This document shows, one piece after another, positions 36,617-44,548 of a stretch of DNA of 64,000 bases (position 1 is its first letter; every line of letters starts with the position of its first letter). The translations under genes and the position numbers were made by a program. The notes beneath the pieces are model-generated. The model saw nothing but the letters and a program-made list of their open reading frames with translations. It made no database searches and was not told the DNA's origin. This DNA is from CAIVPM01 sp964477265 (GTDB lineage: Bacteria; Bacteroidota; Bacteroidia; Chitinophagales; Chitinophagaceae), in the NCBI GenBank assembly GCA_964477265.1, contig CAYZDJ010000001.1, positions 1 to 64,000 on the forward strand, given 5' to 3'.

Positions 36617-37471
36617 ATGATATACAATATTTACTATATAAACTTCGATAAAGTTTATGAAATAAAGATGATGTTAAGTAACATCATTACTACTGTTAGG
36701 GAAGTAGAAAGTAATACTCAAAAAGGGAATGATGATGAATTAAAAGCAAAAGTTGGAGCAAAATTTTTGAACTTGTTTAGTGGAGAAGCTGGAGGAAGTA
36801 ATAAGACTTCATTATCAGACTCGAGGAAAGTATTAGAAACATTTGAAATTAAAATGACAAAATCAATTATACTCAATGAGATTATTCAAAAAAGTAATTT
36901 AGTTGTTGATTTTAATGGGTTAGATGAAGGAGAGTTAATAAAGTTAGATAATGTGAAATTGTCATTAGAGAATGAAGCAGAATTACGAACAGTTAAATTG
37001 TTTTCGAATGGAACATTTAAGGGTATGGTAATTCCAGGTGCAAATGGGTTGGATATAAACAATATATTTAATTCAATGTTGAAAGATTATGCGTATAAAA
37101 TTAAAGGTGTTATTAAAGATAACGAACGGATATTGATAAAAGTTCCATTGTCATTTGAAAACGAGTTTGAGAGTTCTTATGGAGTTGATGATTTATTTAT
37201 TGGAAAGGTTTCTATTGTTGGAATATATAAGGGGAAAATAAAGATAAACACGTTAAGAAACTCGTTTCAATTTTTTCAGAAGATAGGAAGTTTGCAGGGA
37301 CTTAATACTAATGTTGAAGATAAGGAAATTCTTGAAAGTCAATATACAAATGATACATCTACTGAAAGTTATTATCCTTTTGTTTCTGATGACGATGAAA
37401 TTGAATATCATTATATTGATTTGTTGGCAATCACTCAAAATGTAAATTTTAAAAATGATATAACAGAGTAA
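36617..37471 (+). CDS. DUF6414-like protein, partner of the AAA+ ATPase
   Basis: A 284-residue soluble protein. It begins MIYNIYYINFDKVYEIKMM, and the C-terminal half has IKVPLSFENEFESSYGVDDL followed by GKVSIVGIYKG, which resembles the uncharacterised DUF6414 family as I recall it. A glycine-rich part (about 46-62) with LNLFSGEAGGSNK separates the N-terminal strand-helix from the core. There are no catalytic motifs that I can name and no membrane segments. Its stop codon TAA is followed with no gap by the ATG of the AAA+ gene, so the two are almost certainly translated together. A sensor or adaptor role for the ATPase is inference. Confidence 0.5.
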   Translation: MIYNIYYINFDKVYEIKMMLSNIITTVREVESNTQKGNDDELKAKVGAKFLNLFSGEAGGSNKTSLSDSRKVLETFEIKMTKSIILNEIIQKSNLVVDFNGLDEGELIKLDNVKLSLENEAELRTVKLFSNGTFKGMVIPGANGLDINNIFNSMLKDYAYKIKGVIKDNERILIKVPLSFENEFESSYGVDDLFIGKVSIVGIYKGKIKINTLRNSFQFFQKIGSLQGLNTNVEDKEILESQYTNDTSTESYYPFVSDDDEIEYHYIDLLAITQNVNFKNDITE

Positions 37472-38656
37472 ATGAGTAGAACATTATTATTTTATACTAA
37501 AGAACAATTTCCTCATTATAAAAAGTTAGTTAATGATGAAGGAATAGAAATCAGCAGTTTTACACATTGGTTAAACTCTGATGAGATTGCTGATAGATAT
37601 ACTAACGAAATAATTGATATTTCATCTTGGGTTTTTACAGTAAAAGAGAACAGTTTTCAGTATCAGGTAGAGAGGTTGGTAAATTGTTTTCCTGACGAAG
37701 TTGTTTTTATTGTTGATAAAAAATTTGAAGAAACAGTAAGATATGAATTGAGATATTGTTTTAGTGAATTTGAGGATGTCAATGTCAGTTTTGTTTCGGA
37801 GAAGAAAGATAATATTATTGAAATAAATGGTAAAAGTGTAATTAAGAAGAAGAGGATTATTGACCTTAATAACGAAGAATTACAAACCTTTTTTAGTGAT
37901 TTTAATAATGCTTTATATGGACATCAAAAGTTTAAAGACGAGTTTAGAAAGTTAATTGAAACGTATGGAGTTTTTAATGCTTTAGGAGAACATAAGGTGT
38001 TATCGTTATTTTTAATGGGAGATTCTGGTGTTGGAAAAACAGAGGTTGCAAGAGTTATTCAAAAATGTTTAAAAGGGAAAACCAAAATTGCGAAAATCAA
38101 TTTTGGTAATTATAGTAGTAAGGATGCTTTAAACTCGTTAATAGGAAGTCCTCGAGGATATATTGGTAGTGAAACAGGAGAACTTTTTGAAAAGGTTTAT
38201 AACTCTGATGTTGGGTTAATTTTGATTGATGAATTTGAGAAAGCTGATTCTGTTGTTTATAACTATTTTTTAGAGGTATTAGAAAATGGGAAGATGACAA
38301 ATTCACAAGGAGATGAAATCGATGTGAATGGTTACATTATTGTATTTACATCTAATATATCAAAAGCTGGATTTAAAGAAACAATCTCACCTGAATTACG
38401 TTCAAGATTTAATTTAAAAGTTCATTTTAGTTTATTGTTTAATAATGATAAGGAGAAGTTTGTTCAATTTCGGTTAAAGGAAATACTTTACAAGTTTAAA
38501 AAGAAATATAATGTTGAAATTTCATCAGATATGTATGATGAAATATTAAGTATGATTAAGGTTTCTGAATTTAAAAATATGAGAGATTTGAATAAACGAA
38601 TTAAAGATGTATTCGTTGAATATATCAAAAGCTCTTTATTACAAAAAGAGAAATAA
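37472..38656 (+). CDS. ClpA/ClpB D2-like AAA+ ATPase with a novel N-terminal domain
   Basis: 394 residues. The first 145 or so form a domain I do not recognise. From LYGHQ (148-152) the protein follows the second ATPase domain of Clp unfoldases: Walker A GDSGVGKTE (183-191), the pore-loop counterpart SPRGYIGSETGE (226-237) with the aromatic GYIG, Walker B LILIDEFEKA (249-258), sensor-1 FTSN (292-295), arginine-finger region SPELRSRFN (306-314) and the C-terminal small domain. It lacks ClpB D1, the middle coiled coil and a visible ClpP-binding loop. The retained pore loop suggests a single-ring hexameric unfoldase or remodeller. It is last in the element and immediately follows the DUF6414-like gene. 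Confidence 0.85.
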   Translation: MSRTLLFYTKEQFPHYKKLVNDEGIEISSFTHWLNSDEIADRYTNEIIDISSWVFTVKENSFQYQVERLVNCFPDEVVFIVDKKFEETVRYELRYCFSEFEDVNVSFVSEKKDNIIEINGKSVIKKKRIIDLNNEELQTFFSDFNNALYGHQKFKDEFRKLIETYGVFNALGEHKVLSLFLMGDSGVGKTEVARVIQKCLKGKTKIAKINFGNYSSKDALNSLIGSPRGYIGSETGELFEKVYNSDVGLILIDEFEKADSVVYNYFLEVLENGKMTNSQGDEIDVNGYIIVFTSNISKAGFKETISPELRSRFNLKVHFSLLFNNDKEKFVQFRLKEILYKFKKKYNVEISSDMYDEILSMIKVSEFKNMRDLNKRIKDVFVEYIKSSLLQKEK

Positions 38657-38727
38657 ACTAATTGTATTGTTTATTAATTTGGATACTCCAAGTATTCAAT
38701 CGCCTGTATTTTTGGAAGTAATAAAAA

Positions 38728-38745
38728 TTCTGTATCGGAAAATAA
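38728..38745 (+). other. Right attachment core (second copy of the mnmE 3' end)
   Basis: TTCTGTATCGGAAAATAA encodes Phe-Cys-Ile-Gly-Lys-stop, the same tail as mnmE, and the preceding AAA (Lys) also matches its AAG codon. The differences from the left copy are synonymous (TTT/TTC, ATT/ATC, AAG/AAA). It therefore derives from an mnmE gene, not from chance. Confidence 0.75.
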
Positions 38746-38756
38746 TGTTATTGTAA

Positions 38757-38801
38757 TAAAAGCAAAGAGGGTTTCAATAATTGAAATCCTCTTTGCTTTT
38801 G
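38757..38801. terminator. Strong intrinsic terminator, probably the displaced mnmE terminator
   Basis: The 13-bp stem AAAAGCAAAGAGG / CCTCTTTGCTTTT continues inward through a G-T pair and TTTCAA/TTGAAA to a 3-base loop. It starts 12 bp after the TAA of the right attachment core, the normal distance for a gene terminator. Confidence 0.8.
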
Positions 38802-38960
38802 TAGTAAAGCTGCGAATTGCAAATGCTTTAATCTTATTTTCGCTAGATGTCAGTCAAAGTTTTTTGCCTATAAACTTAACTGTTGTGTGTTCTATTAGTT
38901 ATGGTATGTAAAGAATATCCATAATGATATAAAACAGTAATTACAAAAATTATATAAAAA

Positions 38961-39890
38961 ATGAAAATTATAACTCTGCTTACGTTTCTGCTATTTGCAA
39001 CATTTATTAAAGCTCAAGCAATTTATTCAAAAGCATTTGGCGATAACAAAAATGAAGCAATTATTTTTTTGCACGGAGGCCCTGGATATAACTGTGCCAG
39101 CTTTGAAGTAACAACTGCTCAAAAGCTTGCCAACAAAGGCTTTTATGTAATTGTTTATGACAGGCGTGGCGAAGGACGCAGCAAAGATGCTACAGCTGCC
39201 TACACCTTTAATCAAACCTTTAACGACTTGAACGATATTTACACAGAATACAATTTATCGAAGGCTGTATTACTTGGTCATAGTTTTGGCGGGATTGTTG
39301 CTACCCTTTTTGCAGAAAAGTATCCAAATAAGGTAAAAGCTATAGGTTATATAGGAGCACCTGTTTCGCTTCAAAGCAGTTTTAAGAACATTATTTATAG
39401 AGTAAGAAAAATATATGAAGCTAAACAAGATAGCATTACCTTAAAATATGTGGCTTTGCTTGAGAAAATGGATACAACGAGTTTGAGCTACAGCTCGTAT
39501 TGTTTTAATTATGCAATGCAAAATAATTTTTATTCGGCTAAAAATAAAACTGAAGAGGCAAAAGAAATTTATGCAACATTTAAAACCGATACATCATTAA
39601 AGAAGTTGGCTTCGTCAATGAGTGTTGAACCAACAACTGGTTTTTGGAAAAATGAAAAATATACAACTATTGACTTAACAAGAAATATTAAGGCACTTGC
39701 GAATAGTAAAATAAAACTTTTTGGACTGTATGGAAAAGATGATGGCTTGTACTCTATAAACCAAATTGAACAACTGGAAATACTGATAGGCAAACAAAAT
39801 GTTTATTATTTAAGCGATTGCTCTCACAGTGTTTTTATAGACCAGCAGGCGTTTTTTATAAATAAAATTGAAACAATATTAAAGCAATGA
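38961..39890 (+). CDS. Secreted alpha/beta hydrolase (proline iminopeptidase-like)
   Basis: A 309-residue enzyme with an N-terminal signal peptide (cleavage near KAQ, residue 19). The oxyanion-hole motif HGGPG at about 38-42, the strand YDRRGEGRS at about 70-78, the nucleophile elbow GHSFGG at about 109-114 (Ser111), an acid (GKDDG near 263) and a late histidine (SHSVF near 293) complete the triad. HGGPG is characteristic of prolyl-iminopeptidase-like hydrolases. Its stop overlaps the next start by 4 bp (ATGA), so it is translationally coupled to the 839-residue unknown protein. It is the first chromosomal gene after the element. Confidence 0.82.
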   Translation: MKIITLLTFLLFATFIKAQAIYSKAFGDNKNEAIIFLHGGPGYNCASFEVTTAQKLANKGFYVIVYDRRGEGRSKDATAAYTFNQTFNDLNDIYTEYNLSKAVLLGHSFGGIVATLFAEKYPNKVKAIGYIGAPVSLQSSFKNIIYRVRKIYEAKQDSITLKYVALLEKMDTTSLSYSSYCFNYAMQNNFYSAKNKTEEAKEIYATFKTDTSLKKLASSMSVEPTTGFWKNEKYTTIDLTRNIKALANSKIKLFGLYGKDDGLYSINQIEQLEILIGKQNVYYLSDCSHSVFIDQQAFFINKIETILKQ

Positions 39891-42406
39891 TACGTGACCA
39901 TTTGAAATTGAAGTTTGTTACATTACTGCTATTTATATCTCTTCAATCGTTGGCACAGCAATGTGGTTATGATAATTATTATTTGTTTGTAGTGAATGTA
40001 CACGCAAAAAATAGTGCAGATAAAATTCCGAATCTTAAAATGTATTTGGTAGATGAAAACGAAAAGCCTTGCACAGCTAAAGTTATTTACAAAGAAACAG
40101 GGGGTAAGAAAGTGAATGAGGAACAATCTCAATGGAAGCACAGATACGATACTTTATATTTTTGGGATAATAAAAAAGCTAAAGAACGTGCAGGAGAAAG
40201 ACCATTGCTACGACAAAAATTTTATAACATTGGCGATAATTTTATAGTTGCTTTTAGGTTAGATATAAATCAATTAAAAGACCCATTGCATTATCCAATT
40301 TATAAACTAAAAGTTGAATCAGGATTAAATGAAGAAACAGGAAATTTATATGCTACGCAAATATTTCATTTGCCTATACAAAAAGCTGTAAGAATTTGCA
40401 ATAATAATGTTGCAGAAAATTTTAAACCATTTAAGCCTGCTGAAACTATTGATGGTAAAGAGTTTAAGCCAATTGATATTATATTAAACGAAGAAACACA
40501 AAAAGGAGTAAGTGAAGTTGATGAAGAAAAAAATAAATTACAATACACCGTTCGGTTTGAGTTTATTGAAAACAAGAACCAGCCACTAGAACTTAAAGAA
40601 TACAATGTTGTTACTGCGAAAGTTTATAACGCTCAAACAGGTAAACTTCATCAAGAAATTTATATTCCAAGTAAAGAAAAATCGGTTAATAAAGAAAGTA
40701 AAAACATTATTCAGTTTATAGATTTTTATAACCGTGGTATTGAAGAGGCAAAAGACTTTTTTGTGTTAATGGAAACTTGGAGAGATGTAGAATTTAAAGT
40801 AGTTAGAAACAAAAGACATTACTACATTTTTAACCCAATAAAAAAACTTTATGAGCTTGATGAGTTATTGAGTAACGATGATGTATTTTATTATGCACCA
40901 TTGAAAAAAATGAGAAGGTATGTGTATGAAAAAACAGAAAAATCTGATATCGTTTATACTTATCAACTTGAAAGTAAAAAATGGGTGCTGGTTGATAAAA
41001 ACGAAACACTATTTAAGCCAATTGCACCAACTATAAAATATGCCCCTAAAGCTTGCATTTTAGTCGAAGATAAATGGCATACTTTACCTGTTCAAGCTGT
41101 TATTGGCACTAATGCTACCAAGCATATAAAAGATACATTTTGGTTGTATAATGCATGTGATGACACTGTTTATATTACTAAAGTTCAAAGCTCAAACAGA
41201 GATTTTTTTAGCATCAATCAAACGCTTTTACCTAAACAAAATACGCCTTTGATTTTTAATGGAATACTTCAAAACAGCAGCTTTGATTTTATTACTAAAA
41301 ACTTTTCTTGTTATCTTACTTTGGAAGATAATCATACGCTTGCTTTTGAAGTTTCTGTGCCTACAGTTAGTAATAATGCTACTATTGTTTACCATAAAGA
41401 CAGTAGTGTGAATTATGCTATTGCACAAAACAAAAGATTTAGCAATACTATACTTACTTACCACAATGGTAAATTACGAGCCAAAGGATTTATACAAAAC
41501 GGAGATACTAGTTTGAAAGTAGGCAAATGGGAATATTACAAAAAAGATACTTGGGGCATTGATGAAGTTGTTTACTCTAAAGAAATTTCCTTATCTGCAT
41601 TTAGTACAGAAAATGCAAGTCAGCACACCAATTTCAGCATTAAAGTATTAGAAAATGGAGAATGGAAACAACCAATTGTTGATGATGTAAACTACCAAAA
41701 AAGATTTTACATTACTAAAGAAACAGATAGCATTGTAGCTTTTACAGACACTACTAGTTATGGCTTTGCGTTACCTTACAGTAAAATTCCAGCTAATATT
41801 TCAATGCAATTTTATTTGCTAAAACCTAATGAAAGAACTGTGAAAATTGGTTATTATAAAACACCATTTTCAGTACTCAAACATCAATATACCATTATTC
41901 CAGATTATTCAAAGTTTATAAACAAAAACAGAACTACTTATCAAATTACAGATTCTATTCTTCAGTCATTACAAAAAAAATATCCAAAAATTGCTACTGT
42001 TTATGTAAGCAAACATCAACGTGGCATTGACTTACGCAGCCTCAACTACGATGAGCAATATAAAGTAGTTATGCAACTAACCAACGATACTTGTATTCGT
42101 TTTGTTTGCAATTTATTTACTGTGATGAATAAACACAGAATTGCTTTTTGCGATAATAGAGTGTATGCAGAAATTAATATTGAAGATGTTGAAGATTTTA
42201 AGAAAAAAGCAAAGGCATTAGGCTACATAGATATTCAAGCAGATATGGGCAGCAACAGATATTGGCTTACACATCAAAGTGGTAAATTAATTGACGATGG
42301 CTTCTTTGAAGCTTATGAAAAATTGACTCAGCATCCATTGGTTTTGAGTGCACATTTTAATACTTATTTTGAACCTGAGTTAGATAATAAAGTAAAACCA
42401 TTTTAA
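39887..42406 (+). CDS. Large secreted protein of unknown function
   Basis: An 839-residue protein with a signal peptide (hydrophobic about 11-21, cleavage near SLAQ). The sequence is mostly charged and beta-like. A MORN-like turn, YHNGKLRAKGFIQNG...VGKWEYY (about 521-548), recalls repeats found in surface or periplasmic proteins. I recognise no domain with confidence. It overlaps the hydrolase by 4 bp and the WG-repeat gene by 1 bp, so the three proteins are made together, probably for one envelope function. Confidence 0.6.
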   Translation: MIRDHLKLKFVTLLLFISLQSLAQQCGYDNYYLFVVNVHAKNSADKIPNLKMYLVDENEKPCTAKVIYKETGGKKVNEEQSQWKHRYDTLYFWDNKKAKERAGERPLLRQKFYNIGDNFIVAFRLDINQLKDPLHYPIYKLKVESGLNEETGNLYATQIFHLPIQKAVRICNNNVAENFKPFKPAETIDGKEFKPIDIILNEETQKGVSEVDEEKNKLQYTVRFEFIENKNQPLELKEYNVVTAKVYNAQTGKLHQEIYIPSKEKSVNKESKNIIQFIDFYNRGIEEAKDFFVLMETWRDVEFKVVRNKRHYYIFNPIKKLYELDELLSNDDVFYYAPLKKMRRYVYEKTEKSDIVYTYQLESKKWVLVDKNETLFKPIAPTIKYAPKACILVEDKWHTLPVQAVIGTNATKHIKDTFWLYNACDDTVYITKVQSSNRDFFSINQTLLPKQNTPLIFNGILQNSSFDFITKNFSCYLTLEDNHTLAFEVSVPTVSNNATIVYHKDSSVNYAIAQNKRFSNTILTYHNGKLRAKGFIQNGDTSLKVGKWEYYKKDTWGIDEVVYSKEISLSAFSTENASQHTNFSIKVLENGEWKQPIVDDVNYQKRFYITKETDSIVAFTDTTSYGFALPYSKIPANISMQFYLLKPNERTVKIGYYKTPFSVLKHQYTIIPDYSKFINKNRTTYQITDSILQSLQKKYPKIATVYVSKHQRGIDLRSLNYDEQYKVVMQLTNDTCIRFVCNLFTVMNKHRIAFCDNRVYAEINIEDVEDFKKKAKALGYIDIQADMGSNRYWLTHQSGKLIDDGFFEAYEKLTQHPLVLSAHFNTYFEPELDNKVKPF

Positions 42407-43989
42407 TGAAACTTATTTATACAATAATAGCTTTTGCAATTGCATCTACTTGTTTTGCTCAAAAGAAAAAAGCAATTCAAAAAAGTAAAGAGTCTAACCT
42501 CAGTGTATTCTATCATCCTATGTACAATAATGTGCAAATGGTTGAGGTAGATGTAAATTCATATCAACGTTCATTGCATATACAACAATATGCAGCGAGA
42601 GATTTATACGTTAGTTATTTAGACATTCACAATCCCATTTATTTGAGGAATAGTGATGGAAAAATTGTAGATGTTTTTAATGACGATAAAAGAGAATATG
42701 AAAAGCATATAAAGCTATCTGTTGAGCAATCTTTGAAAGTTGCAACTTATCATATCAGTTACAAAAAATCAGCTTTACCTAATATGGAAGTAACTGAACA
42801 ATATAGTAGTGAGTCTTTTGACTTTGAACACTACAAAAATACTGACTTTAAAAAACTATATACTGCACGACCACATATACCTTATGCAAAACCTTATAAA
42901 TGGATATATGTTGTAAGCAAGAATAATAAATATGGCGTTATTGATAGTTTAGGTAATTATGTTTTGTCCATTACTTACAACAATATTATTGCTTTTAAAT
43001 ATGGCTATTTTGTTTGTGATAATGTGTACAAAAAAAACTTTGATGAAGGCAGATATACATACTTGTCTTTATGGGGATTTATAAGTAAAGATTTAAAACA
43101 ACAAATTCCTTGCTTGTATAATGCAATAGATTGTATTAATGGCGAGCAATTTATTGTAAACAAAAATGATAAAGATGGTATCATAAACATCAACAATCAA
43201 ATCATTGCCAATATTGAGTTTAAAGAGATAACGCCGTATAAATATTTTTATTTTTATAAGCAAGAAAATAAAGCAGATACCACTAAAAGTGGTTATCCTA
43301 TTGCAAGGTGTGGCTTAATAAAAAAAGATGGAACAATACAATCTTTGCAAGATGTAGTATCAATCACTAAAACTGAATATGCTGTTTATCCCAAACAAAA
43401 TATAAGGTACTTTCTTGCACATACGCACAAAGGCACTTACATAATGGATGACTATGGCAATAAACTTTCTAATTTTTATTTTGAAAATAATCCCACTGTA
43501 AATTATTACAAACAATGGCAGGGATATATAAGAGACAGTTTAGTAAATAATGAATTAAAAGAAATTTATTTAGATAGCAACTTTAATGAAATTAAAACCA
43601 CCAAATATTATGCTGCAAGGCACTTAGGAAATATGGATACTTTAATTGCTGTGGTAAAAGAAGAAAATGGCAAACGATTTTTGCAATATGGTATATCACG
43701 TTTTGGAAAAATAATACTCGATACTGTTTACGACCAAATACATAAAATGGCAGAGTTCAACAATTTATTATTTGCTAAAAAGAACAATAAAACATCAGTT
43801 TATTTTAATACTGGACAATTGGCTTTAAAAGATACCAACTTTATGTACTTTATGTACAATGGTTCAAGCACCATTAAAGGTACTAAAGAGATTATTTACG
43901 AAGTGAAAGAGGGCATTAAAACAGCACGCCCAATATTTGAATGTTTTAAATGCTTATATAATCAAGTGATGCCTTGGAAGTGTGAGTAA
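42406..43989 (+). CDS. Secreted WG-repeat protein
   Basis: A 527-residue protein with a signal peptide (cleavage near CFAQ, residue 19). Residues about 165-480 contain several WG/KWG-like repeats of about 50-60 residues, for example WIYVVSKNNKYGVIDSLGNY, LWGFISKDLKQQIP, and RCGLIKKDGTIQ, each with the [WY]G-x-I-D/K-x-x-G pattern. WG repeats form beta-propeller-like or solenoid folds and are common in Bacteroidota surface proteins, but have no defined function. It is the last gene of a three-gene coupled unit; the TAATG overlap with the gene before it shares one base. Confidence 0.7.
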   Translation: MKLIYTIIAFAIASTCFAQKKKAIQKSKESNLSVFYHPMYNNVQMVEVDVNSYQRSLHIQQYAARDLYVSYLDIHNPIYLRNSDGKIVDVFNDDKREYEKHIKLSVEQSLKVATYHISYKKSALPNMEVTEQYSSESFDFEHYKNTDFKKLYTARPHIPYAKPYKWIYVVSKNNKYGVIDSLGNYVLSITYNNIIAFKYGYFVCDNVYKKNFDEGRYTYLSLWGFISKDLKQQIPCLYNAIDCINGEQFIVNKNDKDGIININNQIIANIEFKEITPYKYFYFYKQENKADTTKSGYPIARCGLIKKDGTIQSLQDVVSITKTEYAVYPKQNIRYFLAHTHKGTYIMDDYGNKLSNFYFENNPTVNYYKQWQGYIRDSLVNNELKEIYLDSNFNEIKTTKYYAARHLGNMDTLIAVVKEENGKRFLQYGISRFGKIILDTVYDQIHKMAEFNNLLFAKKNNKTSVYFNTGQLALKDTNFMYFMYNGSSTIKGTKEIIYEVKEGIKTARPIFECFKCLYNQVMPWKCE

Positions 43990-44069
43990 GGGCTTTGGAT
44001 TTGTCTATAAATTAAATTGATTAAAGCAGTTTCTCGAAGCCCTAAGAATTTTGCTGTATGTTTAGTTAA

Positions 44070-44261
44070 TTGACAATAGCCCTTGTTATTTTTAACAGGT
44101 GGGTGCAAAAGGTTTTTGAAAGGATAGATGCTAACAGAGGTTGGGATGGCACATCCAACAACAAGTCTTTGCCCATTGGCGTTTATTATTATATAATCAA
44201 CTACCAAACGGTAGCTGGCTATAAAAATGTAATATCGGGTTATGTAAGTTTGTTGAGGTAG
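44070..44261 (+). pseudogene. Remnant of a T9SS type B (gliding-motility-associated) sorting domain
   Basis: The frame reads LVIFNRWVQKVFERIDANRG, then GWDGTSNN and PIGVYYYIINYQ, ending VISGYVSLLR and a stop. This is the C-terminal sorting domain of large gliding-associated T9SS proteins (family pattern IFNRWGxKVFE...GWDG...P.GxYxYxI). Only this end survives: a stop codon lies just upstream in frame, there is no signal peptide or ATG, and the usual RWG is RWV. It is a leftover of a deleted gene, not a small protein gene. Confidence 0.75.
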
Positions 44262-44310
44262 TGTCTTTGTATTTACCAAAACCCAATGTGGGCAAAGGTT
44301 TTACTGCAAC

Positions 44311-44350
44311 AAAAAAGCGGAAGCTCTAATACAAAATTAGAAACTTCCGC
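44311..44350 (-). terminator. Terminator of the tRNA-Ala gene
   Basis: GCGGAAG (44317-44323) pairs with CTTCCGC (44344-44350), with an inner CTAAT/ATTAG pair, and a six-T run follows on the minus strand. It starts 2 bp after the tRNA CCA end. Confidence 0.88.
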
Positions 44351-44352
44351 TT

Positions 44353-44428
44353 TGGTGGAGAATACCAGGTTCGAACTGGTGACCTTTTGCATGCCATGCA
44401 AACGCTCTACCAACTGAGCTAATTCCCC
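44353..44428 (-). tRNA. tRNA-Ala (anticodon GGC)
   Basis: On the minus strand the 76-nt sequence folds as a full cloverleaf. The acceptor stem GGGGAAT pairs with ATTCTCC (one G-T pair). The D arm contains AGCTCAGTTGGTAGAGC. The anticodon stem TTTGC/GCAAA encloses loop ATGGCAT with anticodon GGC. The T arm is ACCAGTTCGAACCTGGT. The discriminator A is followed by an encoded CCA. GGC reads GCC and GCU alanine codons. Confidence 0.97.
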
Positions 44429-44548
44429 ATAGCTGCAAATATATATGACTGGTTAACCAAAATTGTATTTAAAAAAATAGATAAAAAATAAACTATTTAA
44501 CATTTTGTTAGTCTTGGTACTACTTTTGTTATTAACTAAAAAAATATT

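Larger units (their letters stand above)
30068..38745 (+). mobile_element. Integrated element of about 8.7 kb at the 3' end of mnmE
   Basis: The element is bounded by 18-bp near-identical cores at 30050-30067 and 38728-38745. It carries, in order, a zinc-finger/HTH protein, a tyrosine recombinase, a second HTH protein, a BT4734/VirE-N-like protein, then cargo. Recombinase, excisionase-type HTH and BT4734-like protein in this order are typical of Bacteroidota integrative elements. I find no relaxase, type IV coupling protein, capsid or terminase gene, so it would depend on a helper for transfer. Genes here are visibly more AT-rich and use more ATA, TTA and AGA codons than the flanks. All cargo except the XRE gene points away from mnmE. 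Confidence 0.75.
38657..38960. other. Right element end and intergenic region
   Basis: These 304 bp contain an inverted repeat ATACT-cca-AGTAT (38683-38695) that could be an arm site, the right attachment core (38728-38745), the terminator at 38757-38801, and AT-rich DNA before the hydrolase gene. No further gene is visible. Confidence 0.55.

Noticed and set aside
44070..44261. A 63-codon small protein gene
   Set aside because: The sequence is the end of a T9SS type B sorting domain, starts only at a TTG right after a stop codon and has no signal peptide, so it is a remnant.
43962..44279. Minus-strand frame of about 105 codons across the type B remnant
   Set aside because: It is antisense to recognisable remnant sequence and encodes nothing familiar.
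44353..44428. tRNA-Ala as an attachment site
   Set aside because: No recombinase gene and no second copy of the tRNA 3' end was seen nearby; the tRNA is followed by its own terminator.
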